Shown here: piece by piece, positions 1 through 6,146 of the stretch
Layout: the number at the start of each line of letters is the position of its first letter
Numbering within the stretch: the stretch's first letter is position 1
Source: Janthinobacterium lividum
Lineage (GTDB): Bacteria > Pseudomonadota > Gammaproteobacteria > Steroidobacterales > Steroidobacteraceae
Assembly (NCBI GenBank): GCA_943327025.2
Contig: CALPVO020000072.1
Span: 1 to 9,441, forward strand
Reading direction: 5' to 3'
DNA length: 9,441 nucleotides
Notes under the pieces: model-generated
Seen by the model: only the letters and a program-made list of their open reading frames with translations
Told to the model about the DNA's origin: nothing
Databases searched by the model: none
Position numbers and translations under genes: made by a program

Positions 1-5
1 CGACG

Positions 6-26
6 CCGCCGCGCAGAACGCGGCGG
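6..26 (-). terminator. Hairpin just downstream of aguA, candidate terminator
   Basis: Bases 6-13 and 19-26 form a perfect 8-bp GC-rich inverted repeat (CCGCCGCG / CGCGGCGG) around a 5-nt loop. It lies 3 nt past the aguA stop codon in the direction of aguA transcription. No T-tract is visible in the few remaining bases before the window edge, so it could be an intrinsic terminator, an mRNA 3'-end stabiliser, or an intercistronic hairpin if a partner gene follows outside the window. Confidence 0.45.
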
Positions 27-29
27 GCC

Positions 30-1127
30 TTACTTGCCAGCCGGTACTTGCTGCGTGATGCAGTGGATGTTGCCGCCGCCGAGCAGTATCTCTCGCGCCG
101 GCACCCCCACCACCGTGCGGGTGGGGAAGCAGCGCTTCAGCACCGCCGCTGCCGCCGCATCGCGCTTCGCATCCAACAAGGGCATCACCACGTGCCGGTT
201 CGCAATGTAGAAGTTCACGTAGCTCGCCGCCAGGCGCTCCCCCGCCTGACGCGGCTTGGTGCCTTGGCAGGTATCCACCCCGCGGGCCTCCTCGGCCGTC
301 ATGTGCAGCGGACCGGGCTGCACCAGCTTGTGTAACTTGAACTTCCGGCCACGCGCATCACGCGCCGCGCGCAGGCGCGCTTCGGCGTCGCGAACGATCG
401 GATACATGGGGTCACGGCGGTCGTCGGTCCAGGTTAGCGCCACTTCACCCGGAGCAGTAAAGCAGGCGAGGTTATCGACATGGCCGTCGGTCTCGTCCAT
501 GAACACCCCTTCGCCCAACCACACCACGGTCTCCACACCGAGCCATGCACGCAGTTGGGCCTCGTAGTCCTCGCGGGACATACCTGGGTTGCGATTGGGG
601 TTCAGCAAGCACTGTTCGGTAACCAGCAAGGTGCCCTTCCCGTCCACGTGAATAGCCCCGCCTTCCAGAATGAAATCCGGCCGGTAGCGATCGATGCCTT
701 CGACTTCGCAGACCTTCTGCGCCACCGCGGCGTCGAGGTCCCAAGGGAAGTACAGCCCGCCGTTCAGCCCACCCCAGGCGTTGAACTGCCAGTCGATGCC
801 CCGCCGACGGCCCTTGTCGTCCACCACGATGGTGGGCCCGACATCGCGCATCCAGGCGTCGTTGCTGGAGACTTCCACCACCCGTACCGCGGCCGGCAAC
901 TGCGCCCGGGCGTTGGCATATTGCCGCGCGGAAACGCCCACCCGGACGGTTTCACTGGCGCTAATGGCCGTGGCAACCGCCGTAAAGGCCGCCTGGGCAG
1001 GCTTGGCACCTAGCCGCCAATTGTCCGGACGCTCCGGCCACAGCATCCAGCAGCCGGCATGGCGGGAGTACTCCGCAGGCATGCGAAACCCCTGGCGGGC
1101 GGGCGAAACGTGGCGGGTAACGGTCAT
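30..1127 (-). CDS. aguA: Agmatine deiminase (agmatine iminohydrolase)
   Basis: This 365-residue cytosolic enzyme of the guanidino-group-modifying (PPAD) superfamily hydrolyses agmatine to N-carbamoylputrescine and ammonia, in the arginine decarboxylase route to putrescine. The family signatures run in order: MPAEYSRHAGCWMLWP near residues 16-31, NDAWMRDVGP at 89-98, WGGLNGG at 118-124, LEGG at 154-157, DETDGHVDN at 211-219 and LGGGNIHC at 349-356. By family knowledge Cys356 is the nucleophile, with His216, Glu155 and the Asp residues of the RD and DGH motifs completing the active site. Length matches the family (about 365-370 residues). I chose the ATG at 1127 because GAGGAG sits about 7 nt upstream; an in-frame TTG at 1145 would add six unconserved residues. 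It is divergent from the response regulator. The usual partner aguB is not in the window and may lie beyond base 1. Confidence 0.95.
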   Translation of the reverse strand: MTVTRHVSPARQGFRMPAEYSRHAGCWMLWPERPDNWRLGAKPAQAAFTAVATAISASETVRVGVSARQYANARAQLPAAVRVVEVSSNDAWMRDVGPTIVVDDKGRRRGIDWQFNAWGGLNGGLYFPWDLDAAVAQKVCEVEGIDRYRPDFILEGGAIHVDGKGTLLVTEQCLLNPNRNPGMSREDYEAQLRAWLGVETVVWLGEGVFMDETDGHVDNLACFTAPGEVALTWTDDRRDPMYPIVRDAEARLRAARDARGRKFKLHKLVQPGPLHMTAEEARGVDTCQGTKPRQAGERLAASYVNFYIANRHVVMPLLDAKRDAAAAAVLKRCFPTRTVVGVPAREILLGGGNIHCITQQVPAGK

Positions 1128-1146
1128 GCGGGGCTCCTCAACCAAT

Positions 1147-1157
1147 GGCCTATTGTA
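1147..1157 (-). promoter_or_regulatory. Predicted -10 region of the aguA promoter
   Basis: On the minus strand TACAAT (1157-1152) is a good sigma70-type -10 box. It would place the transcription start near 1145 and give a leader of about 18 nt containing the GAGGAG ribosome site. The -35 region would fall inside the 28-bp dyad at 1162-1189 and is poor (three of six matches at best), which fits an activator-dependent promoter. The motif TACAATAGGCC recurs almost exactly at 3145-3155 upstream of another gene. Confidence 0.4.
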
Positions 1158-1161
1158 CTTT

Positions 1162-1189
1162 GGGGTAGTCCGGTTGTACGGACATCCCC
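1162..1189. promoter_or_regulatory. 28-bp imperfect dyad between divergent promoters, candidate operator
   Basis: The left arm GGGGTAGTCCG (1162-1172) and right arm CGGACATCCCC (1179-1189) are inverted repeats matching at 9 of 11 positions, separated by the 6-nt spacer GTTGTA. The dyad lies between the predicted aguA -10 (1152-1157, minus strand) and the predicted response-regulator -10 (1199-1204, plus strand), so it covers the -35 zone of both and would be in neither transcript. That is the place and shape of a regulator binding site. A TTGTAC direct repeat (1153-1158 and 1174-1179, 21 bp apart) overlaps it. Which protein binds is unknown; the adjacent response regulator is one candidate. 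Confidence 0.45.
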
Positions 1190-1198
1190 TAATCGGGC

Positions 1199-1204
1199 TA
1201 GAAT
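1199..1204 (+). promoter_or_regulatory. Predicted -10 box of the response regulator, implying a leaderless mRNA
   Basis: TAGAAT matches the sigma70 -10 consensus at 5 of 6 positions and ends only 6 nt before the ATG at 1211. Transcription would then start at or next to the A of the start codon. No purine-rich Shine-Dalgarno sequence precedes that ATG, which agrees with leaderless translation. A -35-like TTGTAC at 1174-1179 is 19 nt upstream, slightly long, and overlaps the dyad. Confidence 0.4.
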
Positions 1205-1210
1205 CATCGT

Positions 1211-1900
1211 ATGCGACTATTGCTCGTTGAAGACCAAGCCGACCTCGCCGCCAATGTGGCCGACCACCTTGCGGGGCTTGGGCACGAAGTGCAATTGTGC
1301 GCGGACGGCGAAACCGCCTTCAGCGCCGCGCGCAACGGGCACTTCGACATGCTCATTCTAGATGTCATGTTGCCACGACTAGACGGGCTCAGCGTGTGCC
1401 GTTCCTTGCGTCAGGAAGGGCTGGAACAACTGCCCATCCTCATGCTCACCGCCCGCGACAGCGTCGCGGACCGCGTGGCCGGGCTGGATGCCGGCGCCGA
1501 CGACTACCTGGTCAAGCCCTTCGCGCTGGCAGAACTCGAGGCACGCGTTCGGGCCTTGCTCCGACGCGTCCAACCCGCACCGAATGCCGCGCCTGAACTG
1601 CTGCAAGTGGCAGACCTGACCTTCGACCCGGCAACCTTGGTAGCCGAACGGTCAGGACAAGTGCTGCGGCTCAACCCGAGCACCCGCCGCATCCTGCAAA
1701 TTTTGCTGCAAAACACCCAGCGGGTGGTCACTCGGCAAGAGTTGGAAGCCGCTCTTTGGGGCGACTCGCCACCCACAGGCGATGTACTGCGCGCGCACAT
1801 GTACGCGCTCCGCGTTGCCGTCGACAAGCCCTTCGACCGCAAGTTGCTGCACACCGTCCATGGCGAAGGCTATCGTCTGGCTGTGCTAGACGAAGCCTGA
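1211..1900 (+). CDS. OmpR/PhoB-family two-component response regulator
   Basis: This 229-residue cytosolic DNA-binding regulator has an N-terminal receiver domain (about residues 1-120) and a C-terminal winged-helix domain (about 130-226). The receiver carries the full set of phosphorylation residues: acidic Glu7-Asp8, phospho-acceptor Asp51 in LILDVMLPRLDG, the switch Thr80 in MLTARD and Lys102 in DDYLVKPF. The effector half shows the typical RQELEAALWG segment, a basic recognition-helix region (VLRAHMYALRVAVDK) and the terminal hairpin VHGEGYRL. Length is normal for the family. No histidine kinase gene lies on either side, so it is an orphan within this window and its signal and targets cannot be read from context. 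The start at 1211 has no ribosome site but a -10-like box 6 nt upstream. The gene is divergent from aguA and convergent with the PLP enzyme. Its subgroup (PhoP, QseB, TctD and similar) is not resolvable here. Confidence 0.93.
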   Translation: MRLLLVEDQADLAANVADHLAGLGHEVQLCADGETAFSAARNGHFDMLILDVMLPRLDGLSVCRSLRQEGLEQLPILMLTARDSVADRVAGLDAGADDYLVKPFALAELEARVRALLRRVQPAPNAAPELLQVADLTFDPATLVAERSGQVLRLNPSTRRILQILLQNTQRVVTRQELEAALWGDSPPTGDVLRAHMYALRVAVDKPFDRKLLHTVHGEGYRLAVLDEA

Positions 1901-1915
1901 CTGACCGCTCGCGCT

Positions 1916-1933
1916 GCGGGCAGCAGCTGCCGC
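1916..1933. terminator. Hairpin in the convergent gap, weak bidirectional terminator candidate
   Basis: The 49-nt gap between the convergent response regulator and PLP enzyme contains GCGG-g-CAG / CTGCCGC, an 8-bp stem with one bulged G and a 3-nt loop. There is no T-tract on either side, so it does not meet the intrinsic terminator definition; its position between two converging 3' ends is the main argument. Confidence 0.3.
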
Positions 1934-1949
1934 AACAGCAACCATCGCC

Positions 1950-3134
1950 TCAGCCATTTACCGCGGCCAGAGCCTGCGCCAAGTCTGCGCGCAAGTCCTC
2001 GACATCCTCCAGCCCGAACGACAACCGCACCATACCCGGGGTGATGCCCGAGATAGCCAGTTGTTCCGGCGATAGGTCCAGCGGCTTCATGAACGGTGGC
2101 GGGTTCACCAAACTGTCGACGCTGCCGAGGCTCGCCGTCATGGCGAACAGCTCCAGCGCTTCGGCAAAGCGCGTTGCCGCCGCCAGCCCCCCCGCCAATT
2201 CCACGCAATTAAGGGTGCCGAAGTCCTGCTGCTGCGCAGCGGCTAGCGCCTGTTGGGGGTGGCTCTCGAGGCCCGGATAAACAACCCGACTGACACCCGG
2301 CTGCTGCTCGAGCCACGCCGAGAGTTCGTGAGCGGTGCGGCACTGCGCCTGATAGCGCACGAAATACGTTTTCAAGCCGCGCTGCACCAGAAACGCGGCA
2401 TGCGGGTCCAGCGTGCAACCGATGAGCACGGATTCGGTCCGCAGTTTTTGCACCATAGCGGCAGAGCCGATGACTGCGCCGGCCAGCACGTCACCGTGGC
2501 CACTCGCATACTTCGTGAGCGAATGAACGAACAAGTCCACCGGGTACTGGCCGTACTGGTGGAACCCGGCAAACGTGTTGTCCATGACCGAAAGCGCACC
2601 GTATTGGCGGCACAAGGCGCAGATGCGCTCCACATCCGCGATGCGCAGCATGGGGTTGGTGGGGCTTTCAAACTGCACCAACTTCACGGGGCGCGCCGCC
2701 AAAACCGCCTCGAGCGCCGCGTGGTCGCCCACCGGCAGTAGGGTATGCGTGACGCCATAGCGCGTCAGCGGCCCCTTCAAGGCCTGCCGCGTCGGCGCAT
2801 AGCTTTCAATGAAGCTGACCACGTGGTCGCCCGCCGACAGCAAGCCATACAGCGGCAACGAGACGGCAGCCATACCAGACCCAACGACTACGGCATCCTC
2901 GCGGCCCTGCAACTGCGCCAGCGTCAGTTCCAATTGTCGCGTGGTGGGGTTTTTGCCGCGGCTATAGAAAAAACCCTTCACCTCTCCGCGCAACATCGCG
3001 AGCAAATCGTCGACCGTTTCCGTCTCGAATTTCACGGACTGATAGATGGGCGCCACCAACGGCCGGTTGCCAGGAGGCAGTTCGATGGCCGGGGGGTGGG
3101 TGACGAGGGTACGGGGCCTGCGGGGGGTGCTCAT
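1950..3134 (-). CDS. PLP-dependent Cys/Met metabolism enzyme (cystathionine gamma-synthase/lyase family)
   Basis: This 394-residue fold-type I PLP enzyme belongs to the Cys/Met metabolism (trans-sulfuration) family: cystathionine gamma-synthase, cystathionine lyases, methionine gamma-lyase or O-acyl-homoserine sulfhydrylase. Visible landmarks are the N-terminal substrate/cofactor loop YSRGKNPTTRQLE (57-69), the phosphate-binding GSGMAA (85-90), ESPTNP (156-161), MDNTF with Asp185 for the PLP ring nitrogen, the Schiff-base lysine Lys208 in SLTKYASGHGD, and the substrate carboxylate arginine Arg370 in MVRLSFGLED. The segment after SLGSVDSL is NPPPFMKP, where well-studied members usually have HPAxMTH, so the substrate may differ and I do not assign a symbol. 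I chose the ATG at 3134: it has no Shine-Dalgarno, but a TATGCT -10-like box lies 6 nt upstream. An in-frame TTG at 3149 would add five residues. The gene appears monocistronic, convergent with the regulator and divergent from the amidohydrolase. Confidence 0.9.
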   Translation of the reverse strand: MSTPRRPRTLVTHPPAIELPPGNRPLVAPIYQSVKFETETVDDLLAMLRGEVKGFFYSRGKNPTTRQLELTLAQLQGREDAVVVGSGMAAVSLPLYGLLSAGDHVVSFIESYAPTRQALKGPLTRYGVTHTLLPVGDHAALEAVLAARPVKLVQFESPTNPMLRIADVERICALCRQYGALSVMDNTFAGFHQYGQYPVDLFVHSLTKYASGHGDVLAGAVIGSAAMVQKLRTESVLIGCTLDPHAAFLVQRGLKTYFVRYQAQCRTAHELSAWLEQQPGVSRVVYPGLESHPQQALAAAQQQDFGTLNCVELAGGLAAATRFAEALELFAMTASLGSVDSLVNPPPFMKPLDLSPEQLAISGITPGMVRLSFGLEDVEDLRADLAQALAAVNG

Positions 3135-3140
3135 GCAGCA

Positions 3141-3146
3141 AGCATA
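3141..3146 (-). promoter_or_regulatory. Predicted -10 box of the PLP enzyme, possible leaderless mRNA
   Basis: TATGCT on the minus strand (3146-3141) resembles a -10 box and ends 6 nt before the ATG at 3134. With no ribosome site upstream, transcription starting at the ATG is a reasonable reading. The -35 region is weak (CCGACC, three of six, at 18 nt). It overlaps the plus-strand TACAAT at 3145-3150 face to face. Confidence 0.3.
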
Positions 3147-3155
3147 CAATGGGCC
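3145..3155 (+). promoter_or_regulatory. Candidate -10 region for the secreted amidohydrolase
   Basis: TACAAT (3145-3150) is a good -10 box on the plus strand and would place transcription start near 3157, giving a leader of about 104 nt before the GTG at 3261. No recognisable -35 exists at the right spacing (a G-run inside the start of the neighbouring gene lies there). The 11-mer TACAATGGGCC matches TACAATAGGCC of the aguA promoter with one difference. Other start sites in the gap are possible. Confidence 0.3.
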
Positions 3156-3168
3156 TCAGTTCAGGGTC

Positions 3169-3186
3169 GGGCGAAACCTTTCGCTC
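3169..3186 (+). promoter_or_regulatory. Inverted repeat in the amidohydrolase upstream region
   Basis: GCGAAA (3171-3176) and TTTCGC (3179-3184) form a perfect 6-bp inverted repeat with a 2-nt centre; the arms extend outward by one G-T wobble and one G-C pair. If transcription starts near 3157 this would be a leader hairpin (with a larger loop of AACCTT); if it starts further downstream it could be a DNA operator. The rest of the 126-nt gap (3135-3260) shows only CCCGCGGG at 3225-3232 and the ribosome site. Confidence 0.3.
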
Positions 3187-3248
3187 CCCTGCCCGTAGGC
3201 TACCAGTCGACTTCCCGTGGACGACCCGCGGGCTACGCCATTTACTGC

Positions 3249-3254
3249 GAGGAG
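3249..3254 (+). promoter_or_regulatory. Strong Shine-Dalgarno fixing the GTG start of the amidohydrolase
   Basis: GAGGAG lies 6 nt upstream of the GTG at 3261. The GTG begins a clean signal peptide, so the site decides the start over the much longer upstream open frame, which runs antisense through the neighbouring gene. Confidence 0.8.
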
Positions 3255-3260
3255 AAATCC

Positions 3261-5318
3261 GTGCGCTTACTCGCCTCTGTCTTCGGTCTGCTGTTACTGG
3301 TAGCGAACTCAGCCAATGCCGAAACCCCAGGACGCTGGACTTGGCTGGCGGGGACGGTGGCCGGGGGCAGCCTCGTCGCCACGGTGACGGCGCAGGGCGA
3401 GGTGGCGAGCCAGTACGCCTATCTGGACAACGGACGCGGCCCCAAACTGCAGGCGCAGTGGCACGCAGGGGCAGACGGCGTACCGGACCGCTGGAAGATC
3501 ACCGGCACTACCACCTTTGGCAGTCGCGCCAACGAAGTGTTCCGCCGTACCGGTCAAAAAGCCCATTGGAAGACAGTGGGTGACGAGGGACAAGCGCACC
3601 TACCAGGCGGTAGGAACGGTGAGGCGGCATCACCGGCCTATCTACCCATGGTCTACACACCTGACTATCTGGCTGCCCTCGTCCGCGCCGCGCTGCGCCG
3701 TGGCAGCCGCCTCAGCTTATTGCCGGCCGGAGAACTCAGCGTCGCTACGATCGAATCAATGAGCGTAGCGAACACCGCAGGGCAGAAACTCAGCGTTACG
3801 CTCCATGCGGTGACCGGGCTCGGTCTGACCCCAAGCTACTTGTGGCTGGACACGACCGGCGCACTGTTCGCCAATCTAGACATGGCCGATGGTCTTTACG
3901 GCGTGGTGCGTGAAGGCTGGGAAACGGCGGCACCGGCATTGGCAGCACGGCAGCAAGCGGCGGACGAGGTGGTGCTCGCGAAGTTAGCGAGTAACGCCAA
4001 GCACACTTACACCCAACCCGTCGCCTTCCGACACGTGCAGGTATTCGATTCGCGGCAAGGCAAGCTGTCGGCACCGCAGACCGTCATCGTGTTCCGCGGA
4101 CGTATCTCCACCCTGCAGCCAGACGACGTACCGCTGCCAGCCAACGCCCTGACAATCGATGGCACTGGCCAAACGCTACTGCCGGCGCTATTCGACTTGC
4201 ACACCCATGGCACACCCTGGAGCGGCGCACTGCAACTCGCGGGCGGCGTCACCACCGCACGCGACTTGGGCAATGACCACGACTCGATCCTGCTGCAGGA
4301 AGCGCGCTATGACAACGGCACTTGGCTCGGGCCGCGCCTATGGCGTGCTGGCTTCATGGATGGCGCGAGCCCCTACACCGCGAGCGGTGGCAAAACGGTA
4401 GCGAGCCTTCCCGAAGCGTTTGCAGCGGTGGATTTCTTTGCCGCTCATGGCTACCAGCAAGTGAAGCTCTACAGTTCGATTAACCCGGAATGGATTGCGC
4501 CGGTGGCTGCGCGTGCGCACGAACGTGGGCTACAGGTGAGTGGTCATGTTCCCGCCTTCACCACCGCGGCGCGGGTCATTACGCAGGGCTACGACGAACT
4601 GAACCATCTGAACATGTTGTTCCTGAACTTCGTGGCCAGTCCCGAAGAAGACACGCGCACCAACGCCCGCTTCACCATGGTGGGCGAACGCGCTTGGCAA
4701 CTCGACCTCGATAGCGCACCCGTGCAGACGTTCATTCAGGAATTGGCCCGACGTGGCACCGTGGTAGACCCGACCTTGGCCTGCTTCGAAGACAGCTTCA
4801 ACCAAGCCCCGGGGGAAAGCTCGCGAGTCATGGCACCGGCACTCGAACGGCTACCGGCGACGTTGCGTCGGTCACTGCTGCAACCCGAGATGGAACTGAC
4901 CCCTGCCGTGTTGGGCCACTACCGAGCCAGTTGGCAGAAGATGTTGGATTTGTTGGTGCGCCTCGACCGCGCGGGAGTGCCACTGGTGCCGGGCACCGAT
5001 TCACTGGAAGGCTTTTACCTGCACCGCGAACTGGAACTGTGGGTGCAAGCGGGCATCCCTGCCAGCCGCGTGCTGCAGCACGCTACCCTCGGCAGCGCGC
5101 GCGTCTTGCGGCTGGAGCAGTCGTTAGGCGCCGTGGAGACCGGCTATTCCGCCGATCTCGTGCTGGTAGATGGCAACCCGCTACAAGACATCAGCGCCCT
5201 GCGCCGCATGCGCATGGTGATGAAGGCTGGCGCGGGTTATTTCCCCGCAGAGATTTACCCGGCACTGGGGATAAAGCCCGCCGTGACCGCTGCCGAAGTG
5301 CAGGGCGCGAAGCACTGA
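3261..5318 (+). CDS. Secreted metal-dependent amidohydrolase with an extra N-terminal domain
   Basis: This 685-residue exported protein starts at GTG. Residues 1-20 are a Sec signal peptide (Arg2, hydrophobic LLASVFGLLLLVA, cleavage after ANA20), so it acts in the periplasm or outside. Residues about 253-685 are an amidohydrolase-superfamily domain of the imidazolonepropionase/prolidase-like type: a composite beta-strand start (VFDSRQGKLSAPQTVIVFRGRI), the metal pair H314-T-H316 in LFDLHTHG, Lys402 in QVKLYSS (candidate carbamylated bridging lysine), His429 in VSGHVPAF, His449 in ELNHLN and Asp580 in VPGTDS. The C-terminal signature is ATLGSARVLRLEQSLGAVETGYSADLVLVDGNPLQDI. Family members hydrolyse dipeptides, acylated amino acids, lactones or organophosphates; the substrate cannot be read. 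Residues about 21-245 form a separate, mostly non-motif region with beta-rich patterns that I do not recognise. The gene looks monocistronic, divergent from the PLP enzyme and convergent with ppgK. Confidence 0.9.
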   Translation: MRLLASVFGLLLLVANSANAETPGRWTWLAGTVAGGSLVATVTAQGEVASQYAYLDNGRGPKLQAQWHAGADGVPDRWKITGTTTFGSRANEVFRRTGQKAHWKTVGDEGQAHLPGGRNGEAASPAYLPMVYTPDYLAALVRAALRRGSRLSLLPAGELSVATIESMSVANTAGQKLSVTLHAVTGLGLTPSYLWLDTTGALFANLDMADGLYGVVREGWETAAPALAARQQAADEVVLAKLASNAKHTYTQPVAFRHVQVFDSRQGKLSAPQTVIVFRGRISTLQPDDVPLPANALTIDGTGQTLLPALFDLHTHGTPWSGALQLAGGVTTARDLGNDHDSILLQEARYDNGTWLGPRLWRAGFMDGASPYTASGGKTVASLPEAFAAVDFFAAHGYQQVKLYSSINPEWIAPVAARAHERGLQVSGHVPAFTTAARVITQGYDELNHLNMLFLNFVASPEEDTRTNARFTMVGERAWQLDLDSAPVQTFIQELARRGTVVDPTLACFEDSFNQAPGESSRVMAPALERLPATLRRSLLQPEMELTPAVLGHYRASWQKMLDLLVRLDRAGVPLVPGTDSLEGFYLHRELELWVQAGIPASRVLQHATLGSARVLRLEQSLGAVETGYSADLVLVDGNPLQDISALRRMRMVMKAGAGYFPAEIYPALGIKPAVTAAEVQGAKH

Positions 5319-5320
5319 AG

Positions 5321-5369
5321 CTGCAGCCATGGACGCCTTGAGGCTACAGCCCGCAAGGCCGAGCTGCAG
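5321..5369. terminator. Nested hairpin in the convergent amidohydrolase/ppgK gap
   Basis: The 60-nt gap between converging stop codons (5318 and 5379) folds into three stacked stems: outer CTGCAGC/GCTGCAG (5321-5327 with 5363-5369), middle GCCTTG/CAAGGC (5335-5340 with 5354-5359) and apical GGC/GCC around the loop TACA (5342-5351). It could end transcription from both sides or protect both 3' ends. No T-run follows on either strand, so intrinsic termination is not certain. Confidence 0.45.
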
Positions 5370-5378
5370 GCACAACGA

Positions 5379-6146
5379 CTAGGGGGCGAGTCCCTCGGCG
5401 GCGGCCAAGGCCGCCCCGATAACGCCGGCATGCTGCCGGCAGCCCGCGGGAACGACACTGCATGGCACCTGCAGCAGGTGTCCGAACTGGTCCCACTGGT
5501 CCGACAAACCACCGCCCATCACGATGAGCTCCGGCCAGAGCAAGGCATGGAAAGTGGTGAGCACGCGGCTGGCTTCCGCCGACCATGCCGGCCAGTCCAA
5601 TCCGCGCTCGCGCCGCGCGCGACCGGACGCAATGTGCTCCGCCTCGGCACCGCCCATCTCGAGATGCCCAAGCTCCGTGTTGGCCATGAGTTGGCCATTC
5701 ACGAACAGCGCACTGCCGATGCCAGTACCGAAAGTCAGGCAGAGCACCGTGCCATGCTGTCCGCGCCCGGCGCCCAACCGCATTTCGGCGAGGCCGGCGG
5801 CATCACCATCGTTCAGCAGCGCTACCGGGCGCCCCACCTCGCGGGATAGCGCACTACGCGCATCGGCACGCACCCAACCCGCATCGATATTCGCTGCAGT
5901 ATGCGTAATGCCTTGGCGCACCACAGACGGCACCGCAATGCCCACAGGCAAACTGCCATGGGAGTGCCCGGTTCCGGCTTCTAGCGCGGTGACCAAACCA
6001 CCGATAGCCGTTCCTACTGCCAACAACGTCGCGGGAGCCGGGGTCGGGCAAGAAGCCGCCTCGCCCACGAGTTCGCCCGCCTCCAGGTCGACTACTGCCG
6101 CCTTGATGGAAGAACCGCCGACGTCAATGCCAATGCAAACGCTCAT
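5379..6146 (-). CDS. ppgK: ROK-family sugar kinase, probable polyphosphate glucokinase
   Basis: This 255-residue cytosolic kinase phosphorylates a hexose, most likely glucose to glucose-6-phosphate. Motifs: the ASKHA phosphate-1 loop IGIDVGGSSIKAAVVD (5-20), LNDGDAAGLAE (111-121) with Asp113 of the N-D pair as expected catalytic base, the phosphate-2 motif TFGTGIGSALF (138-148), ELGHLEMGG (158-166) carrying the sugar-contacting Glu158 and His161, and the adenosine-side VMGGGLS (209-215). The zinc motif CxCGxxGC of most ROK kinases is absent, the protein is short, and the order NTELGHLE, HIASGRARRERGLDWPAW, then PELIVMGGGLSDQWDQF is that of polyphosphate glucokinases, which use polyphosphate and often ATP. 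The donor is inferred from family resemblance only. The ATG at 6146 has GGAGG 4 nt upstream and overlaps the potI stop by 4 nt (ATGA), so it is translationally coupled to the putrescine transporter, an unusual place for this enzyme. Confidence 0.82.
   Translation of the reverse strand: MSVCIGIDVGGSSIKAAVVDLEAGELVGEAASCPTPAPATLLAVGTAIGGLVTALEAGTGHSHGSLPVGIAVPSVVRQGITHTAANIDAGWVRADARSALSREVGRPVALLNDGDAAGLAEMRLGAGRGQHGTVLCLTFGTGIGSALFVNGQLMANTELGHLEMGGAEAEHIASGRARRERGLDWPAWSAEASRVLTTFHALLWPELIVMGGGLSDQWDQFGHLLQVPCSVVPAGCRQHAGVIGAALAAAEGLAP

Noticed and set aside
2745..3260. A 172-codon in-frame extension of the amidohydrolase upstream of the GTG at 3261
   Set aside because: It runs antisense through the N-terminal part of the PLP enzyme gene and has no domain character. 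GAGGAG plus a clean signal peptide at 3261 identify the real start.
3149..3583. A 144-codon open frame beginning with ATG in the gap before the amidohydrolase
   Set aside because: It overlaps the signal peptide and N-terminal domain of the amidohydrolase in another frame, has an arginine-rich composition typical of high-GC shadow frames, and lacks a ribosome site.
5379..6146. Assigning the ROK protein as a transcriptional repressor
   Set aside because: It has no N-terminal helix-turn-helix domain; the phosphate loop begins within the first ten residues and the catalytic motifs are intact.
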